64,000 nucleotides of DNA from Pseudomonas fluorescens (GCF_902498195.1 NZ_CABVIY010000002.1:372001-436000); one strand, 5' to 3'; numbered from the stretch's first letter, positions 37,244 to 48,239 are shown. A program made the numbers and translations. The notes: generated by a model from the sequence alone, not told the origin.

Positions 37244-38389
37244 ATGACGACATCGACTGTAAAAACCAACCTGCTGGGTCTGACTCAACAGGAAATGGAA
37301 AAATTCTTCGACTCAATCGGGGAGAAGCGTTTCCGTGCCGGTCAGGTAATGAAATGGATTCACCACTTTGGCGTCGATGATTTCGACGCCATGACGAACG
37401 TCAGCAAGGCCTTGCGCGAGAAGCTCAAGGCTGTTGCTGAAGTTCGCGGTCCGGAAGTGGTCAGCGAGGACATCTCCAGCGACGGCACCCGCAAGTGGGT
37501 GGTGCGCGTGGCGTCCGGCAGCTGCGTCGAGACCGTTTACATTCCCCAGGGCAAACGCGGCACCTTGTGCGTTTCGTCCCAGGCGGGCTGTGCCCTGGAC
37601 TGCAGTTTCTGCTCCACCGGCAAGCAAGGCTTCAATAGCAACCTCACCGCCGCCGAAGTCATCGGCCAGGTGTGGATTGCCAACAAATCCTTTGGCAGCG
37701 TCCCGGCAACCGTCGACCGTGCCATCACCAACGTGGTGATGATGGGCATGGGTGAGCCGCTGCTGAACTTCGACAACGTCATTGCCGCCATGCACCTGAT
37801 GATGGATGACCTGGGCTACGGCATCTCCAAGCGCCGCGTGACCCTGTCCACCTCGGGCGTGGTGCCGATGATCGATGAGCTGTCCAAGCACATCGACGTC
37901 TCCCTGGCGTTGTCCCTGCACGCACCGAATGACGCATTGCGTAACCAATTGGTGCCGATCAACAAGAAATATCCGCTTAAGATGCTGCTCGAGTCGTGCC
38001 AGCGCTACATGTCGTCCCTGGGCGAAAAGCGCGTGCTGACCATCGAGTACACCTTGCTCAAGGACATCAATGACAAGGTCGAGCATGCGGTCGAGATGAT
38101 CGAGTTGCTCAAGAATATCCCGTGCAAGATCAACCTGATCCCGTTCAACCCGTTCCCGCATTCCGGGTACGAGCGGCCAAGCAACAACGCCATTCGCCGG
38201 TTCCAGGATCAGCTTCATCATGCCGGTTTCAACGTCACCGTCCGCACCACCCGTGGTGAAGACATCGACGCCGCTTGTGGTCAACTGGTAGGGCAGGTGC
38301 TGGATCGCACCCGTCGCAGCGAACGTTATATCGCCGTGCGTGAATTGAGCGCCGAGAACGATATGGCACAGAACGCTGCGAATAAGTAA
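37244..38389 (+). CDS. rlmN: 23S rRNA/tRNA adenine-C2 methyltransferase RlmN
   Basis: Radical SAM enzyme of 381 residues with the cluster ligands Cys116, Cys120 and Cys123 (CALDCSFC) and the second conserved Cys in AACGQL near the C-terminus. It methylates A2503 of 23S rRNA and A37 of some tRNAs. Confidence 0.97.
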   Translation: MTTSTVKTNLLGLTQQEMEKFFDSIGEKRFRAGQVMKWIHHFGVDDFDAMTNVSKALREKLKAVAEVRGPEVVSEDISSDGTRKWVVRVASGSCVETVYIPQGKRGTLCVSSQAGCALDCSFCSTGKQGFNSNLTAAEVIGQVWIANKSFGSVPATVDRAITNVVMMGMGEPLLNFDNVIAAMHLMMDDLGYGISKRRVTLSTSGVVPMIDELSKHIDVSLALSLHAPNDALRNQLVPINKKYPLKMLLESCQRYMSSLGEKRVLTIEYTLLKDINDKVEHAVEMIELLKNIPCKINLIPFNPFPHSGYERPSNNAIRRFQDQLHHAGFNVTVRTTRGEDIDAACGQLVGQVLDRTRRSERYIAVRELSAENDMAQNAANK

Positions 38390-38405
38390 CCAAGAGAGGA
38401 TCTCT

Positions 38406-39164
38406 ATGTCCCTGCGCTTTGCGCTGCTTTTGCTTTTGGCCAGCCTGTGTGCTGGCTGTGTGCTTTCGGGCGATTACAACCCGATGAAGACCAGCAAGGG
38501 CCGTGACGAAGCGCGTGAGGCGTATGTGCAGTTGGGCATCGGTTATCTGCAGCAGGGCATGACCGAACGGGCCAAGGTGCCGTTGAAGAAAGCGCTGGAG
38601 CTGGACGATACCGACCCGGACGCCAACGCGGCGCTGGCGCTGGTGTTCCAGGCCGAGATGGAGCCGGAACTGGCCGACCAGCATTTTCGCAAGGCGCTGT
38701 CCAAACGTCCCGCCGATGCACGCATCCTCAACAACTACGGCAGTTTTCTTTTCGAGCAAAAACGCTACAAGGAAGCCTACGAGCGCTTTGAGCAGGCCGC
38801 TGCCGATACTCTGTATCCTGAGCGTTCACGAGTGTTCGAGAACCTGGGGATGACCGCCGCGATGCTCGGTCAGCGCGACCTGGCCCAGCAGCAACTGGAA
38901 AAAGCCCTGCGTTTGAATCGACAACAACCCCGCGCATTGCTGGAAATGGCTGAGTTGTCTTACGAAGACAGGCATTATGTGCCCGCGCGTGACTATTACG
39001 ATCGTTTTAGCCTGCTCGCCGAGCAAAATGCACGTAGTCTATTGCTCGGCGTCCGGCTGGCAAAAGTGTTTGAAGATCGCGACAAGGCCGCCAGTTTTGG
39101 CTTGCAATTAAAAAGACTCTATCCCGGTACACCGGAATATCAGCAATACCTGTCGGAGCAATGA
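38406..39164 (+). CDS. pilF: Type IV pilus assembly lipoprotein PilF/PilW (TPR)
   Basis: Protein of 252 residues with a lipoprotein signal (lipobox LCAGC, Cys18) and about six tetratricopeptide repeats from residue 38 on. It helps secretin PilQ reach and assemble in the outer membrane. The name PilW is also used. It overlaps the rodZ start. Confidence 0.9.
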   Translation: MSLRFALLLLLASLCAGCVLSGDYNPMKTSKGRDEAREAYVQLGIGYLQQGMTERAKVPLKKALELDDTDPDANAALALVFQAEMEPELADQHFRKALSKRPADARILNNYGSFLFEQKRYKEAYERFEQAAADTLYPERSRVFENLGMTAAMLGQRDLAQQQLEKALRLNRQQPRALLEMAELSYEDRHYVPARDYYDRFSLLAEQNARSLLLGVRLAKVFEDRDKAASFGLQLKRLYPGTPEYQQYLSEQ

Positions 39165-40183
39165 TGAAAGCGGCGCATCCCGAAGTTGTAGCAGCGAATC
39201 GCGTTAACCCCGGTGAGACTCTGCGCCAGGCCCGCGAAAGCAATGGCTGGTCGCTGGCCGAAGTGGCTCTCAAGCTCAACCTCACCGTCAATTCCCTGAG
39301 CAATCTGGAAGCCGGCGCTTTCGACAAGCTGCCAGGGCATACCTTCGCTCGCGGCTATATTCGCGCCTATGCCAAATTGCTCGGCATGGACCAGGCCGTT
39401 CTGGTCCAGCAGTTCGACCAATCCACCGGCACCGACTCCCAGGGCAGCAGCGTGCATAGCCTGGGTCGCATCGAAGAGCCGGTCCGGGTATCCCACACTA
39501 TTTTACGTATTGTCAGCCTGTTGTTGCTGGTGGCAGTGATTGGCGGCGGTTTTGTCTGGTGGCAGGATCAAACGTCGTTGCGCACCAAGGATCTGATCAG
39601 CCTGAGCCCTGAGCACGTTGAGGTCGAAGGCGCTGACGGCACCACCCAGATTCACCCGCTGGACGAGCCGGAAGACCAGGCTGTCGCCGAGGGCCAGGCT
39701 GAAAACTCCACGGTTCTGGCATTGCCGCAAGCCGAGACTTCGGCCGAAACACCGGTTGAAGCGCAAGTGACTGCACCCGCGGCAGCGCCAACACCAACGC
39801 CCGCTGCTCCAGCACACACGGCGGCACCAGTGGTCGCAACGCCAGCCCCGGCGGTTCCTGCCGTACCGGCCCCGACCGTGACCGCGCCAGTTGCTCCGGT
39901 GGCTCCTGCGCCAGCCACTCCGGCGGTTGCCCCGGTTGCCGGCCAGGGCCAGGTTCAGCTGCAATTTACCGCCGATTGCTGGACCCAGGTGTCCGACGGC
40001 AGCGGCAAGGTGCTGTTCAGTGGTCTCAAGCGTAAGGGCGACAGCCTTTCCGTCAGCGGCAAGCCGCCGTTCGCGGTCCGCCTGGGCTTCGCTCGCGGCG
40101 CACAGGTCAGCTACAACGGCCAGGCGGTTGATGTGGCTCCGTTCACCAGTGGCGAGACTGCTCGCCTGAAGTTGGGTCAATAA
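39164..40183 (+). CDS. rodZ: Cytoskeletal/cell-shape protein RodZ
   Basis: Protein of about 339 residues. A cytoplasmic Xre-type helix-turn-helix domain (GETLRQARESNGWSLAEVA, then RGYIRAYAKLLG) is followed by one membrane helix near residues 111-130, a Pro-Ala-rich linker and a C-terminal periplasmic DUF4115 domain. It links MreB to the wall-synthesis machinery. Two adjacent ATGs (39161, 39164) exist; the second has better spacing from GGAG. Confidence 0.92.
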   Translation: MKAAHPEVVAANRVNPGETLRQARESNGWSLAEVALKLNLTVNSLSNLEAGAFDKLPGHTFARGYIRAYAKLLGMDQAVLVQQFDQSTGTDSQGSSVHSLGRIEEPVRVSHTILRIVSLLLLVAVIGGGFVWWQDQTSLRTKDLISLSPEHVEVEGADGTTQIHPLDEPEDQAVAEGQAENSTVLALPQAETSAETPVEAQVTAPAAAPTPTPAAPAHTAAPVVATPAPAVPAVPAPTVTAPVAPVAPAPATPAVAPVAGQGQVQLQFTADCWTQVSDGSGKVLFSGLKRKGDSLSVSGKPPFAVRLGFARGAQVSYNGQAVDVAPFTSGETARLKLGQ

Positions 40184-40186
40184 GTC

Positions 40187-41296
40187 ATGCACGGCGAATC
40201 TCCAATCAAACGTCGCGAATCGCGCAAGATCTGGGTCGGTAATGTGCCTGTTGGCGGCGATGCGCCTATCGCTGTGCAGAGCATGACCAACAGCGATACC
40301 AACGATGTTGCTGCCACTGTGGCGCAGATCAACCGTCTGGAAGCGGCCGGCGTCGACATCGTAAGGGTGTCCGTGCCGGACATGGATGCCGCCGAGGCCT
40401 TCGGCAAGATCAAGCAACTGGTCAAGGTGCCGCTGGTTGCCGATATCCATTTCGACTACCGGATCGCCTTGCGCGTCGCTGAACTGGGCGTCGACTGCCT
40501 GCGGATCAACCCGGGCAACATCGGTCGCGAAGATCGTGTACGCGCCGTGGTCGATGCCGCCCGTGATCGCGGGATCCCGATTCGTATCGGGGTCAACGCC
40601 GGTTCCCTGGAAAAAGACCTGCAAAAGAAATACGGCGAACCGACCCCGGCCGCGCTGGTCGAGTCTGCCCTGCGCCACGTCGAGCACTTAGAACGGCTGA
40701 ACTTCCAGGACTTCAAGGTCAGCGTGAAAGCGTCCGACGTGTTCATGGCCGTCGAGGCCTATCGCCTGCTGGCCAAGGAAATCGTCCAGCCGTTGCACCT
40801 GGGCATCACCGAAGCCGGTGGTTTGCGTTCAGGCACAGTGAAATCCGCCGTGGGCCTCGGTATGCTGCTCGCCGAAGGGATTGGCGATACTATTCGCATC
40901 TCGTTGGCGGCTGATCCGGTCGAGGAAGTGAAAGTCGGCTACGACATTCTCAAGTCCCTGCACCTGCGTTCCCGTGGCATCAACTTCATCGCCTGCCCGA
41001 GTTGCTCGCGGCAGAACTTCGATGTGGTCAAGACCATGAACGAGCTGGAAGGGCGCCTCGAAGATTTGCTGGTGCCGCTGGATGTGGCGGTTATCGGTTG
41101 CGTGGTCAACGGGCCGGGTGAAGCCAAGGAAGCCCATATCGGCTTGACCGGCGGCACGCCCAACCTGATTTACATCGACGGCAAGCCGTCGCAGAAACTG
41201 ACGAATGACAATCTGGTGGATGAGCTTGAACGCTTGATCCGCGAGAAAGCGGCCGAGAAGGTCGAGGCTGAAGCAGCGGTTATCGCTCGCGGCTAA
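40187..41296 (+). CDS. ispG: 4-hydroxy-3-methylbut-2-enyl diphosphate synthase
   Basis: Protein of 369 residues with the TIM-barrel N-terminus ([17 protein letters not shown]) and the C-terminal [4Fe-4S] domain ([10 protein letters not shown], then [16 protein letters not shown]). It catalyses the penultimate step of the MEP isoprenoid pathway and needs a Fe-S cluster, so its place after the isc block is fitting. Confidence 0.97.
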   Translation: MHGESPIKRRESRKIWVGNVPVGGDAPIAVQSMTNSDTNDVAATVAQINRLEAAGVDIVRVSVPDMDAAEAFGKIKQLVKVPLVADIHFDYRIALRVAELGVDCLRINPGNIGREDRVRAVVDAARDRGIPIRIGVNAGSLEKDLQKKYGEPTPAALVESALRHVEHLERLNFQDFKVSVKASDVFMAVEAYRLLAKEIVQPLHLGITEAGGLRSGTVKSAVGLGMLLAEGIGDTIRISLAADPVEEVKVGYDILKSLHLRSRGINFIACPSCSRQNFDVVKTMNELEGRLEDLLVPLDVAVIGCVVNGPGEAKEAHIGLTGGTPNLIYIDGKPSQKLTNDNLVDELERLIREKAAEKVEAEAAVIARG

Positions 41297-41333
41297 GCCC
41301 GACTGAAGAGCCGAACGAATTTAAGGATTTAAA

Positions 41334-42623
41334 GTGAGCAAGTCTCTGCAAGCCATTCGTGGCATGAACGACATCCTGCCCGAACAGACTCCGCTGTGGC
41401 GTCATTTCGAGGGCACCGTTTCGCGCCTGCTGGATAACTACGGTTACAAGCAGATCCGCATGCCAATCGTCGAGTTCACCGAGCTGTTCAAGCGCTCCAT
41501 CGGTGAAGTGACCGACATCGTCGAAAAAGAGATGTACACCTTCGACGACCGCAACGGCGATTCCCTGACCCTGCGCCCTGAAGGCACCGCGGCCTGCGTG
41601 CGTGCTGTGCTTGAGCACGGCATCACCGGTGGTGGCCAGGTGCAGAAGCTCTGGTACATCGGCCCGATGTTCCGCCACGAGCGTCCGCAGAAAGGCCGGT
41701 ACCGCCAGTTCCACCAGATCGGTGTCGAGGTGTTCAACCTGGATGGTCCGGACATCGATGCAGAGCTGATCGTGCTGACGTGGCGCCTGTGGGGCGAGCT
41801 GGGCATCCGTGATGCAGTCAAGCTCGAGCTCAACAGCCTGGGCACCAGCGAGTCCCGTGGCCGTTATCGCGAGGCGCTGGTCGAGTTCCTGTCCGGGCAC
41901 CTGGACAAGCTGGACGAAGACAGCCAGCGTCGCCTGAAGACCAACCCGCTGCGGGTACTGGACACCAAGAACGCCGACACGCAGGCGATCCTGGTCGATG
42001 CGCCGAAAATGGCCGACTACCTGGACGAAGAATCACGCCTGCACTTCGAAGGCCTCAAGGCTCGTCTGGACGCCGCCGGCATTCCTTACGTGATCAACCC
42101 GAAGCTGGTTCGCGGGCTGGACTACTACAGCAAGACCGTTTTCGAATGGGTCACCGACAAGCTGGGCGCCCAGGGCACCGTGTGTGCCGGTGGTCGCTAC
42201 GACGGCCTGGTCGAGCAGATGGGCGGCAAGCCGACGGCCGGCGTTGGTTTTGCCATGGGCATCGAGCGCCTGGTCCTGCTGCTGGAAACCCTGGAGCAGA
42301 TCCCGCAAGAGATCTCCCGTCAGGTCGACGTCTACCTCTGCGCCTTCGGTGAAGAAGCCGAACTGGCCGGCCTGGCCCTGGCCGAGCGTGTGCGTGACCA
42401 GTTGCCCAACCTGCGCCTGCAAGTGAATGCCGGCGCCGGCAGCTTCAAGAGCCAGTTCAAGAAAGCCGACAAGAGCGGTGCGTTGTATGCACTGATCCTC
42501 GGTGACGATGAGATGGCCCAGCAGGTGGTAGGTTTCAAACCCCTGCGTGGCCAGGGCGAACAACAAAGCATTGCCTGGGATGCGCTTGCTGCACACCTGG
42601 CCACCTGCGTCGTGCAGGGTTGA
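41334..42623 (+). CDS. hisS: Histidyl-tRNA synthetase
   Basis: Class II synthetase of 429 residues with motif 2 ([20 protein letters not shown]), the His A motif ([15 protein letters not shown]) and motif 3 ([11 protein letters not shown]), plus the anticodon-binding domain. The GTG start follows AAGGA. Confidence 0.97.
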   Translation: MSKSLQAIRGMNDILPEQTPLWRHFEGTVSRLLDNYGYKQIRMPIVEFTELFKRSIGEVTDIVEKEMYTFDDRNGDSLTLRPEGTAACVRAVLEHGITGGGQVQKLWYIGPMFRHERPQKGRYRQFHQIGVEVFNLDGPDIDAELIVLTWRLWGELGIRDAVKLELNSLGTSESRGRYREALVEFLSGHLDKLDEDSQRRLKTNPLRVLDTKNADTQAILVDAPKMADYLDEESRLHFEGLKARLDAAGIPYVINPKLVRGLDYYSKTVFEWVTDKLGAQGTVCAGGRYDGLVEQMGGKPTAGVGFAMGIERLVLLLETLEQIPQEISRQVDVYLCAFGEEAELAGLALAERVRDQLPNLRLQVNAGAGSFKSQFKKADKSGALYALILGDDEMAQQVVGFKPLRGQGEQQSIAWDALAAHLATCVVQG

Positions 42624-42665
42624 AGCTGTCATAAACAGCCGATTTAGCGATTAAGGAGTATTGGG

Positions 42666-43307
42666 GTGTCGAGTACCGAAGACGAAAACCTGGCGGATTT
42701 AAAGGACTGGTGGTCACGCAACGGCAAGCCCCTGGTCACTGGCGGCCTGTTGGCGCTGGTCATCGTGTTCGGCTGGCAAGCCTTTCACAAGTATCAGAGC
42801 AATCAGTCGCAAGGCGCCTCGATGCTCTATCAGCAATTGCTGGAAACCACGCTGACGCCTGATGGCAAGCCTGATGCGGCCCGTGTTTCGGATCTGGCAG
42901 GCAAGCTCAACAGCGAGTTCGGCGGCAGCGCCTACGCGCAATACGGCAGCCTGTTCGTGGCCAAGGTCGCCGTCGACAGCGGCAAGCTGGATGACGCAGC
43001 CAGTGAGCTGAAAGCCATTGTTGCCAAACCGGCCAACCCGGCGCTGGGCGAAATCGCCCGTCAGCGCCTGGCGCAGGTACTGGCCGCGCAGAACAAGGCC
43101 GATGAAGCCCTGAAACTGCTTGAAGGCGATGCCGACAAGGCCTTCCTGGCCACTCGTGAAGAACTCAAGGGAGACCTGCTGGTGCAGTTGGGTCGTACCG
43201 ATGAAGCACACGCGGCGTATCAAAAAGCCAAGGCGGCACTGTCGGATGAAGCGGCGGTCGGTGGCCTACAAATCAAGCTGGACGACCTGGCCAAAGGGGA
43301 TGCGTGA
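42666..43307 (+). CDS. YfgM-family TPR protein, Sec ancillary
   Basis: Protein of 213 residues with a cytoplasmic N-terminus (DLKDWWSRNGK), one membrane helix at about 24-40 and periplasmic TPR-like repeats, matching YfgM. YfgM works with the periplasmic chaperone network at SecYEG. The start is GTG with AAGGAG upstream. Its stop overlaps upstream codons of the bamB frame. Confidence 0.9.
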   Translation: MSSTEDENLADLKDWWSRNGKPLVTGGLLALVIVFGWQAFHKYQSNQSQGASMLYQQLLETTLTPDGKPDAARVSDLAGKLNSEFGGSAYAQYGSLFVAKVAVDSGKLDDAASELKAIVAKPANPALGEIARQRLAQVLAAQNKADEALKLLEGDADKAFLATREELKGDLLVQLGRTDEAHAAYQKAKAALSDEAAVGGLQIKLDDLAKGDA

Positions 43308-43308
43308 C

Positions 43309-44451
43309 GTGATCCGTTGGAAACATGCAGCATTGCTGGCCCTGGCCATTTTGGCCGCGGGTTGCAGCAGCAACAGCAAGAAAGAACTGCCGCCGGCCGA
43401 GTTGACCGATTTCAAGGAAGAAGTGGTCCTGCAAAAACAGTGGAGTCGTTCGATCGGTGACGGTCAGGGCGAAACCTACAACATGCTGGTTCCGGCGATC
43501 GATGGCGATACCATCTATGCCGCCGACGTCACCGGTGTGGTGATGGCGCTGGATCGCAGCAACGGCGACGTCAAGTGGAAGAAAGATCTCGAACTGCCTG
43601 TTTCCGGTGCCGTTGGCGTTGGTTACGGTCTGCTGACGATCGGTACGATCAAGGGTGAAATCGTTGCCCTGGACGCCATCAACGGTGAAGAGAAATGGCG
43701 CGCTCGCGTGTCCAGCGAAGTCCTCGCACCACCGGCCAACAACGGTGATGTGGTGGTGGTCCAGACCCAGGACGACCGTCTGATCGGCCTGGATGCCGCA
43801 ACTGGCAACCAGCGCTGGTTGTATGACAGCACGCCTGCCGTACTGACCCTGCGTGGCACCAGCGCGCCGATCGTGACCAATCGCCTTGCAGTGGCTGGCT
43901 TTTCGACCGGTAAAGTGGTTGCCCTGGACATCTCCAACGGCGTGCCGGTCTGGGAGCAGCGTGTAGCGATCCCGCAAGGTCGTTCGGAGCTGGAGCGCGT
44001 GGTCGACATCGACGGCGGCCTGCTGCTGTCCGGCGAGACGATTTATGTCGCCAGCTACCAGGGTCGCGTTGCGGCACTGGACCTGCAAAGCGGTCGCCAG
44101 CTGTGGCAGCGTGATGCTTCCAGCTACGCCGGTGTCGCCCAGGGTTTCGGAAGCGTCTACGTGAGCCTGTCTTCGGGCACCGTTGAAGGCGTCGACGAAC
44201 GTTCCACCACGGCCCTGTGGAGCAACGATTCGCTGGCTCGCCGTCAACTCTCGGCTCCGGAAGTGTTCTCCAGCTATGTTGCAGTCGGTGACCTGGAAGG
44301 TTACCTGCACCTGCTGAGTCAGGTGGACGGTCGATTCGTCGGCCGCGAACGCATCGACAGCGACGGCCTGCGTGCCCGCCCGCTGGTGGTGGGTGACACG
44401 ATTTATGTCTATGGCAACAGTGGCAAACTGGAAGCCCTGACCATTAAGTAA
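43309..44451 (+). CDS. bamB: Outer membrane protein assembly factor BamB
   Basis: Lipoprotein of 380 residues (lipobox LAAGC, Cys19) with eight-bladed PQQ-like beta-propeller repeats (GVVMALDRSNGDVKWKKD, GEIVALDAINGEEKWRAR and similar). It supports BamA in inserting outer-membrane proteins. GTG 43309 is preferred: it lies about eight bases after AAAGGGG and gives the conserved MIRWKHAALL, whereas ATG 43300 is too close. Confidence 0.94.
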   Translation: MIRWKHAALLALAILAAGCSSNSKKELPPAELTDFKEEVVLQKQWSRSIGDGQGETYNMLVPAIDGDTIYAADVTGVVMALDRSNGDVKWKKDLELPVSGAVGVGYGLLTIGTIKGEIVALDAINGEEKWRARVSSEVLAPPANNGDVVVVQTQDDRLIGLDAATGNQRWLYDSTPAVLTLRGTSAPIVTNRLAVAGFSTGKVVALDISNGVPVWEQRVAIPQGRSELERVVDIDGGLLLSGETIYVASYQGRVAALDLQSGRQLWQRDASSYAGVAQGFGSVYVSLSSGTVEGVDERSTTALWSNDSLARRQLSAPEVFSSYVAVGDLEGYLHLLSQVDGRFVGRERIDSDGLRARPLVVGDTIYVYGNSGKLEALTIK

Positions 44452-44536
44452 AGGTTTGACTATGCTTGGGGTTAAACCCCCAGGCGGCCCCGATTTCCGG
44501 GGTTTGCAGCGTTTGTTTACGCTGCCCCGAGCACCA

Positions 44537-44559
44537 GCCGCTGCCTCGCAGCGGCTTTT
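44537..44559 (+). terminator. Possible terminator between bamB and der
   Basis: Stem GCCGCTGC with GCAGCGGC and a three-base loop, followed by TTTTG. The T-run is short, so partial termination is likely. Confidence 0.5.
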
Positions 44560-44591
44560 GTATTTTCTGAAATAACGAAGTGGAGAGCCGC

Positions 44592-46061
44592 ATGGTTCCC
44601 GTAATCGCCCTGGTGGGCCGACCGAACGTCGGCAAGTCCACCTTGTTCAACCGCCTGACCAGGACTCGCGACGCCATTGTCGGCGACTTGTCCGGTCTGA
44701 CCCGTGATCGCCAGTACGGTGAGGCCAAGTGGCAAGGGCGTTCCTACATTCTGGTCGACACCGGCGGTATCTCCGGTGACGAACATGGTATGGACGAAAA
44801 AATGGCCGAGCAGTCGCTGCTGGCCATTGAAGAAGCGGATGTAGTGTTGTTCCTGGTAGATGCCAAGGCGGGTTTCACTGCCGCCGACCAGATGATCGCC
44901 GAGCATTTGCGCAAACGTAACAAGCGTTCCTACGTGGTCGCCAACAAGGTCGACAACATCGACCCTGAGATGGCTCGCGCCGAGTTCGCCCCGTTGGGCA
45001 TGGGCCACGCGATCCCGATCGCCGGTGCTCACGGCCGTGGCATCACCCAGATGCTGGAAATCGCCCTGAGCGAATTCCCGAAAGACGAAGAAGAGCCGGA
45101 AGAAGGCGAGGAAGAGGACGTTGCCGAAGGCGAGGAAGCCAAGCGCATTCCTGGCCCGAGCGAAAAAGACGGGATCAAGATCGCAATCATTGGCCGTCCG
45201 AACGTCGGCAAGTCGACCCTGGTCAACCGCATGCTCGGTGAAGACCGGGTGATCGTGTATGACCAGCCTGGCACCACCCGCGACAGTATCTACATCCCGT
45301 TCGAGCGTAACGACGAGAAGTACACGCTGATCGACACCGCCGGTGTGCGCAAGCGCGGCAAGATCCACGAAGAAGTCGAAAAATTCTCCGTGGTCAAAAC
45401 CCTGCAAGCCATCAAAGACGCCAACGTGGTGATCTTCGTCATGGACGCCCGCGAAGGCGTGGTGGACCACGACCTCAACCTGCTGGGTTTTGCCATCGAG
45501 GCCGGTCGTGCGCTGGTTATCGCGATCAACAAGTGGGACGGCATGACGCCGAGCGAGCGCGACTTCGTGAAGGTCGAGCTGCAACGTCGACTGTTCTTCG
45601 TTGACTACGCCGACATCCACTTCATCTCGGCGCTGCACGGTACGGGCGTGGGCAACCTCTACGCTTCGGTGCAGAACTCGTTCAAGTCCGCGGTCACCCG
45701 TTGGCCGACCAACCGCCTGACCCAGATTCTGGAAGACGCGGTCGGCGAGCACGCGCCACCGATGGTCAACAATCGCCGGATCAAGCTGCGTTATGCTCAC
45801 CTGGGTGGCGCGAACCCGCCGATCATCGTGATTCACGGTAACCAGATCGAGAAGGTGCCGAAGTCGTACGTTCGTTACCTGGAAAACACCTATCGCCGTG
45901 TCCTGAAGCTGGTCGGTACTCCGATCCGCATCGAGTTCAAGGGTGGCGAGAACCCGTACGAAGGCAACAAGAACTCGCTGACCGACCGCCAGGTCAACAA
46001 GAAGCGTCGCTTGATGTCGCACCACAAGAAGGCCGACAAGAAGCGTCGCGATAAGCGATAG
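44592..46061 (+). CDS. der: Ribosome biogenesis GTPase Der
   Basis: Protein of 489 residues with two tandem GTPase domains ([15 protein letters not shown] near residue 9 and [15 protein letters not shown] near 200) separated by an acidic linker ([18 protein letters not shown]), and a C-terminal KH-like domain with a basic tail. It is needed for 50S assembly. ATG 44592 follows GGAGAG. Confidence 0.97.
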   Translation: MVPVIALVGRPNVGKSTLFNRLTRTRDAIVGDLSGLTRDRQYGEAKWQGRSYILVDTGGISGDEHGMDEKMAEQSLLAIEEADVVLFLVDAKAGFTAADQMIAEHLRKRNKRSYVVANKVDNIDPEMARAEFAPLGMGHAIPIAGAHGRGITQMLEIALSEFPKDEEEPEEGEEEDVAEGEEAKRIPGPSEKDGIKIAIIGRPNVGKSTLVNRMLGEDRVIVYDQPGTTRDSIYIPFERNDEKYTLIDTAGVRKRGKIHEEVEKFSVVKTLQAIKDANVVIFVMDAREGVVDHDLNLLGFAIEAGRALVIAINKWDGMTPSERDFVKVELQRRLFFVDYADIHFISALHGTGVGNLYASVQNSFKSAVTRWPTNRLTQILEDAVGEHAPPMVNNRRIKLRYAHLGGANPPIIVIHGNQIEKVPKSYVRYLENTYRRVLKLVGTPIRIEFKGGENPYEGNKNSLTDRQVNKKRRLMSHHKKADKKRRDKR

Positions 46062-46097
46062 AAGCAGCTGCAAGCTACAAGCTGTAAGTTAAAGCGG

Positions 46098-46124
46098 AAA
46101 GGGCCCTGTTCAGGGCCCTTTTTT
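46098..46124 (+). terminator. Rho-independent terminator after der
   Basis: AAAGGGCCCTG pairs with CAGGGCCCTTT, with a short loop and T-run. It closes the long isc-to-der gene run. Confidence 0.9.
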
Positions 46125-46199
46125 GCATCTGGAGGTTTGACGCTTGACCACTTGCGGCTTGCAGCTTGAAACTTGGTGCTCACCTGCAAGGGGCTACCG

Positions 46200-47348
46200 A
46201 TGATCACCAGTAAGCTGCCGAATGTCGGCATCACTATTTTCACTCAAATGTCTCAGCTCGCGGCGCAAACCGGCGCGCTCAATCTGTCCCAGGGCTTCCC
46301 CGATTTCGATGCCCCGCAAGCGCTGTGCGATGCGGTCGGCCGGCATGTAGCCAAGGGTCACAACCAGTATTCGCCGATGACCGGCCTGCCGGCATTGCGT
46401 CAGCAAGTGGCAGCGAAGATCGCTCGCAGCTACGGCGTCAATGTCGATGCCGACCACGAGGTGACGATCACTCCCGGTGCCACCCAAGCGATTTTCTGTG
46501 CGATTCAGGCGGTTATCCACAGCGGCGACGAAGTGATCGTGTTCGACCCGTGCTACGACAGCTACGAGCCTTCGGTAGAGCTGGCCGGCGGTCGTTGCGT
46601 GCATGTGCAACTCGGGCTGAAAGATTTCGCCATCGACTTCCAGAAACTGGCCGAGGCCATCACGCCTCGCACGCGGATGATTGTGCTGAACACACCGCAT
46701 AACCCCAGTGGCGCGTTGATCAGCCGTGCCGAACTGGATCAGTTGGCGGACCTGATCCGTGATCGCGATATCTACCTCGTCAGCGACGAAGTCTACGAGC
46801 ACCTGGTGTTCGACGGTGTACCTCACGTCAGCGTGCTGAATCACGAAGAGCTGTATCAGCGTGCCTTCGTGGTCAGTTCCTTCGGCAAGACTTACCACGT
46901 CACCGGCTGGAAAACCGGATACGTCGTCGCACCGCCAGCCCTGACGGCCGAGCTGCGCAAGGTACACCAGTACGTCAGTTTCTGCGGCGTGACGCCGCTG
47001 CAATATGCCCTGGCTGATTTCATGGCCGAGCATCCGGAACACGTCGAAGAATTGCCGGGTTTCTATCAGGCCAAGCGCGATCTGTTCTGCGACCTGCTGG
47101 CACCGTCGCGTTTCAGTTTTACTCGGGTGACCGGCACCTATTTCCAGTTGGTCGATTACTCGCAGATCCGCCCGGACCTCAATGATGTCGAAATGGCGTT
47201 GTGGATGACCCGCGAACACGGTGTGGCGAGTATTCCGATCTCGGTGTTCTACCAGACTCCGCCCGAAGGCCAACGCCTGGTGCGCCTGTGTTTTGCCAAG
47301 CGCGAAGAGACCCTGTGCGAAGCGGCGGAGAAACTATGCGTGATTTGA
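46200..47348 (+). CDS. PLP-dependent aminotransferase, methionine/glutamine type (YbdL-like)
   Basis: Class I aminotransferase of 382 residues with PLP Lys230 (SSFGKTYHVTGWK) and the N-terminal LSQGFPDFDAP motif of the methionine aminotransferase/kynurenine aminotransferase branch. The start at 46200 follows AAGGGG. Its last 13 bases overlap an omega-amidase gene, which suggests joint action: transamination with glutamine or to a 2-oxo-acid, then amidase removal of the alpha-ketoglutaramate formed. Confidence 0.9.
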   Translation: MITSKLPNVGITIFTQMSQLAAQTGALNLSQGFPDFDAPQALCDAVGRHVAKGHNQYSPMTGLPALRQQVAAKIARSYGVNVDADHEVTITPGATQAIFCAIQAVIHSGDEVIVFDPCYDSYEPSVELAGGRCVHVQLGLKDFAIDFQKLAEAITPRTRMIVLNTPHNPSGALISRAELDQLADLIRDRDIYLVSDEVYEHLVFDGVPHVSVLNHEELYQRAFVVSSFGKTYHVTGWKTGYVVAPPALTAELRKVHQYVSFCGVTPLQYALADFMAEHPEHVEELPGFYQAKRDLFCDLLAPSRFSFTRVTGTYFQLVDYSQIRPDLNDVEMALWMTREHGVASIPISVFYQTPPEGQRLVRLCFAKREETLCEAAEKLCVI

Positions 47349-48127
47349 GTGCACTTCCAAACCTGACCGTGGCGCTGATTCAGACGACCCTGGCCTGGCA
47401 CGACCGCCAGGCCAACCTCGAGCATTTCGAGTCGTTGCTGGAGCAGGCTCGCGGCGCTGATCTGGTGATTTTGCCGGAAATGTTCACCACCGGCTTCTCG
47501 ATGGAATCCGAGACGCTCGCCGAGGCGGAAAACGGCCCCACCAGCAAGTGGCTACGGTCGCAAGCGGCCAAGCTTGAGGCGGTGATCACCGGTAGCGTCA
47601 TCGTTCAGGCGGCGGATGGCAGTCATCGCAATCGCCTGTTGTGGGCACGGCCGGACGGCGAGGTGCTGCATTACGACAAACGCCATTTGTTTCGCATGGC
47701 CGGCGAGCACAACCACTACACCCCCGGCGAGCGCCAGGTGCAGTTCGAGCTCAAGGGTTGGCGGGTGCGCCCGCTGATTTGCTACGACCTGCGCTTCCCG
47801 GTGTGGAGTCGTGATGCCCAGGACACCGACCTTCTGTTGTACACCGCCAACTGGCCAGGTGCGCGACGCCAGCACTGGAACCGCTTGCTACCGGCGCGGG
47901 CGATCGAAAACCTGTGCTACGTGGCGGCGGTGAACCGTGTTGGCACCGACGGTAAGGGCTTTGCCTATACCGGGGACAGTCAGGTGCTGGATTTCCAGGG
48001 TGAGACCTTGCTCAGCGCAGGGGAGGCGGACGGGGTGTTCAAGGTGGTGCTGGATGCGGCGGAACTGGCGGCTTATCGCACAAGATTTCCGGCGAATCTG
48101 GACGCAGATACTTTTGAGTTCACCTGA
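47336..48127 (+). CDS. Omega-amidase / nitrilase-superfamily amidohydrolase (YafV-like)
   Basis: Protein of 263 residues with the nitrilase triad Glu48 (LPEMFTTGF), Lys115 (YDKRHLF) and Cys149 (LICYDLRFP). Close motifs match YafV/Nit2, which hydrolyses alpha-ketoglutaramate to alpha-ketoglutarate. Its start lies inside the end of the aminotransferase gene, so the two are translationally coupled. Confidence 0.9.
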   Translation: MRDLSALPNLTVALIQTTLAWHDRQANLEHFESLLEQARGADLVILPEMFTTGFSMESETLAEAENGPTSKWLRSQAAKLEAVITGSVIVQAADGSHRNRLLWARPDGEVLHYDKRHLFRMAGEHNHYTPGERQVQFELKGWRVRPLICYDLRFPVWSRDAQDTDLLLYTANWPGARRQHWNRLLPARAIENLCYVAAVNRVGTDGKGFAYTGDSQVLDFQGETLLSAGEADGVFKVVLDAAELAAYRTRFPANLDADTFEFT

Positions 48128-48143
48128 GATTTTGTCAGTACTG

Positions 48144-48219
48144 AAAAGATCGCAGCCTTCGGCAGCTCCTACAGGGGAATCCATTCCCCTGTAGGAGCTG
48201 CCGAAGGCTGCGATCTTTT
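48144..48219. repeat. Palindromic repeat, GCAGCCTTCGGCAGCTCC family
   Basis: AAAAGATCGCAGCCTTCGGC and its exact complement meet at CCATTCCCC-type centre sequence, making a nearly perfect palindrome of about 76 bp. Related units are at 21760 and 53075. It lies between convergent genes. Confidence 0.9.
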
Positions 48220-48239
48220 GATCTTCAAGCGATACAAAC

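Noticed and set aside
46062..46180. AGCTGCAAGCTACAAGCT-type repeats around the der terminator
   Set aside because: Short, imperfect and common in Pseudomonas intergenic DNA; not separately supported as an element.
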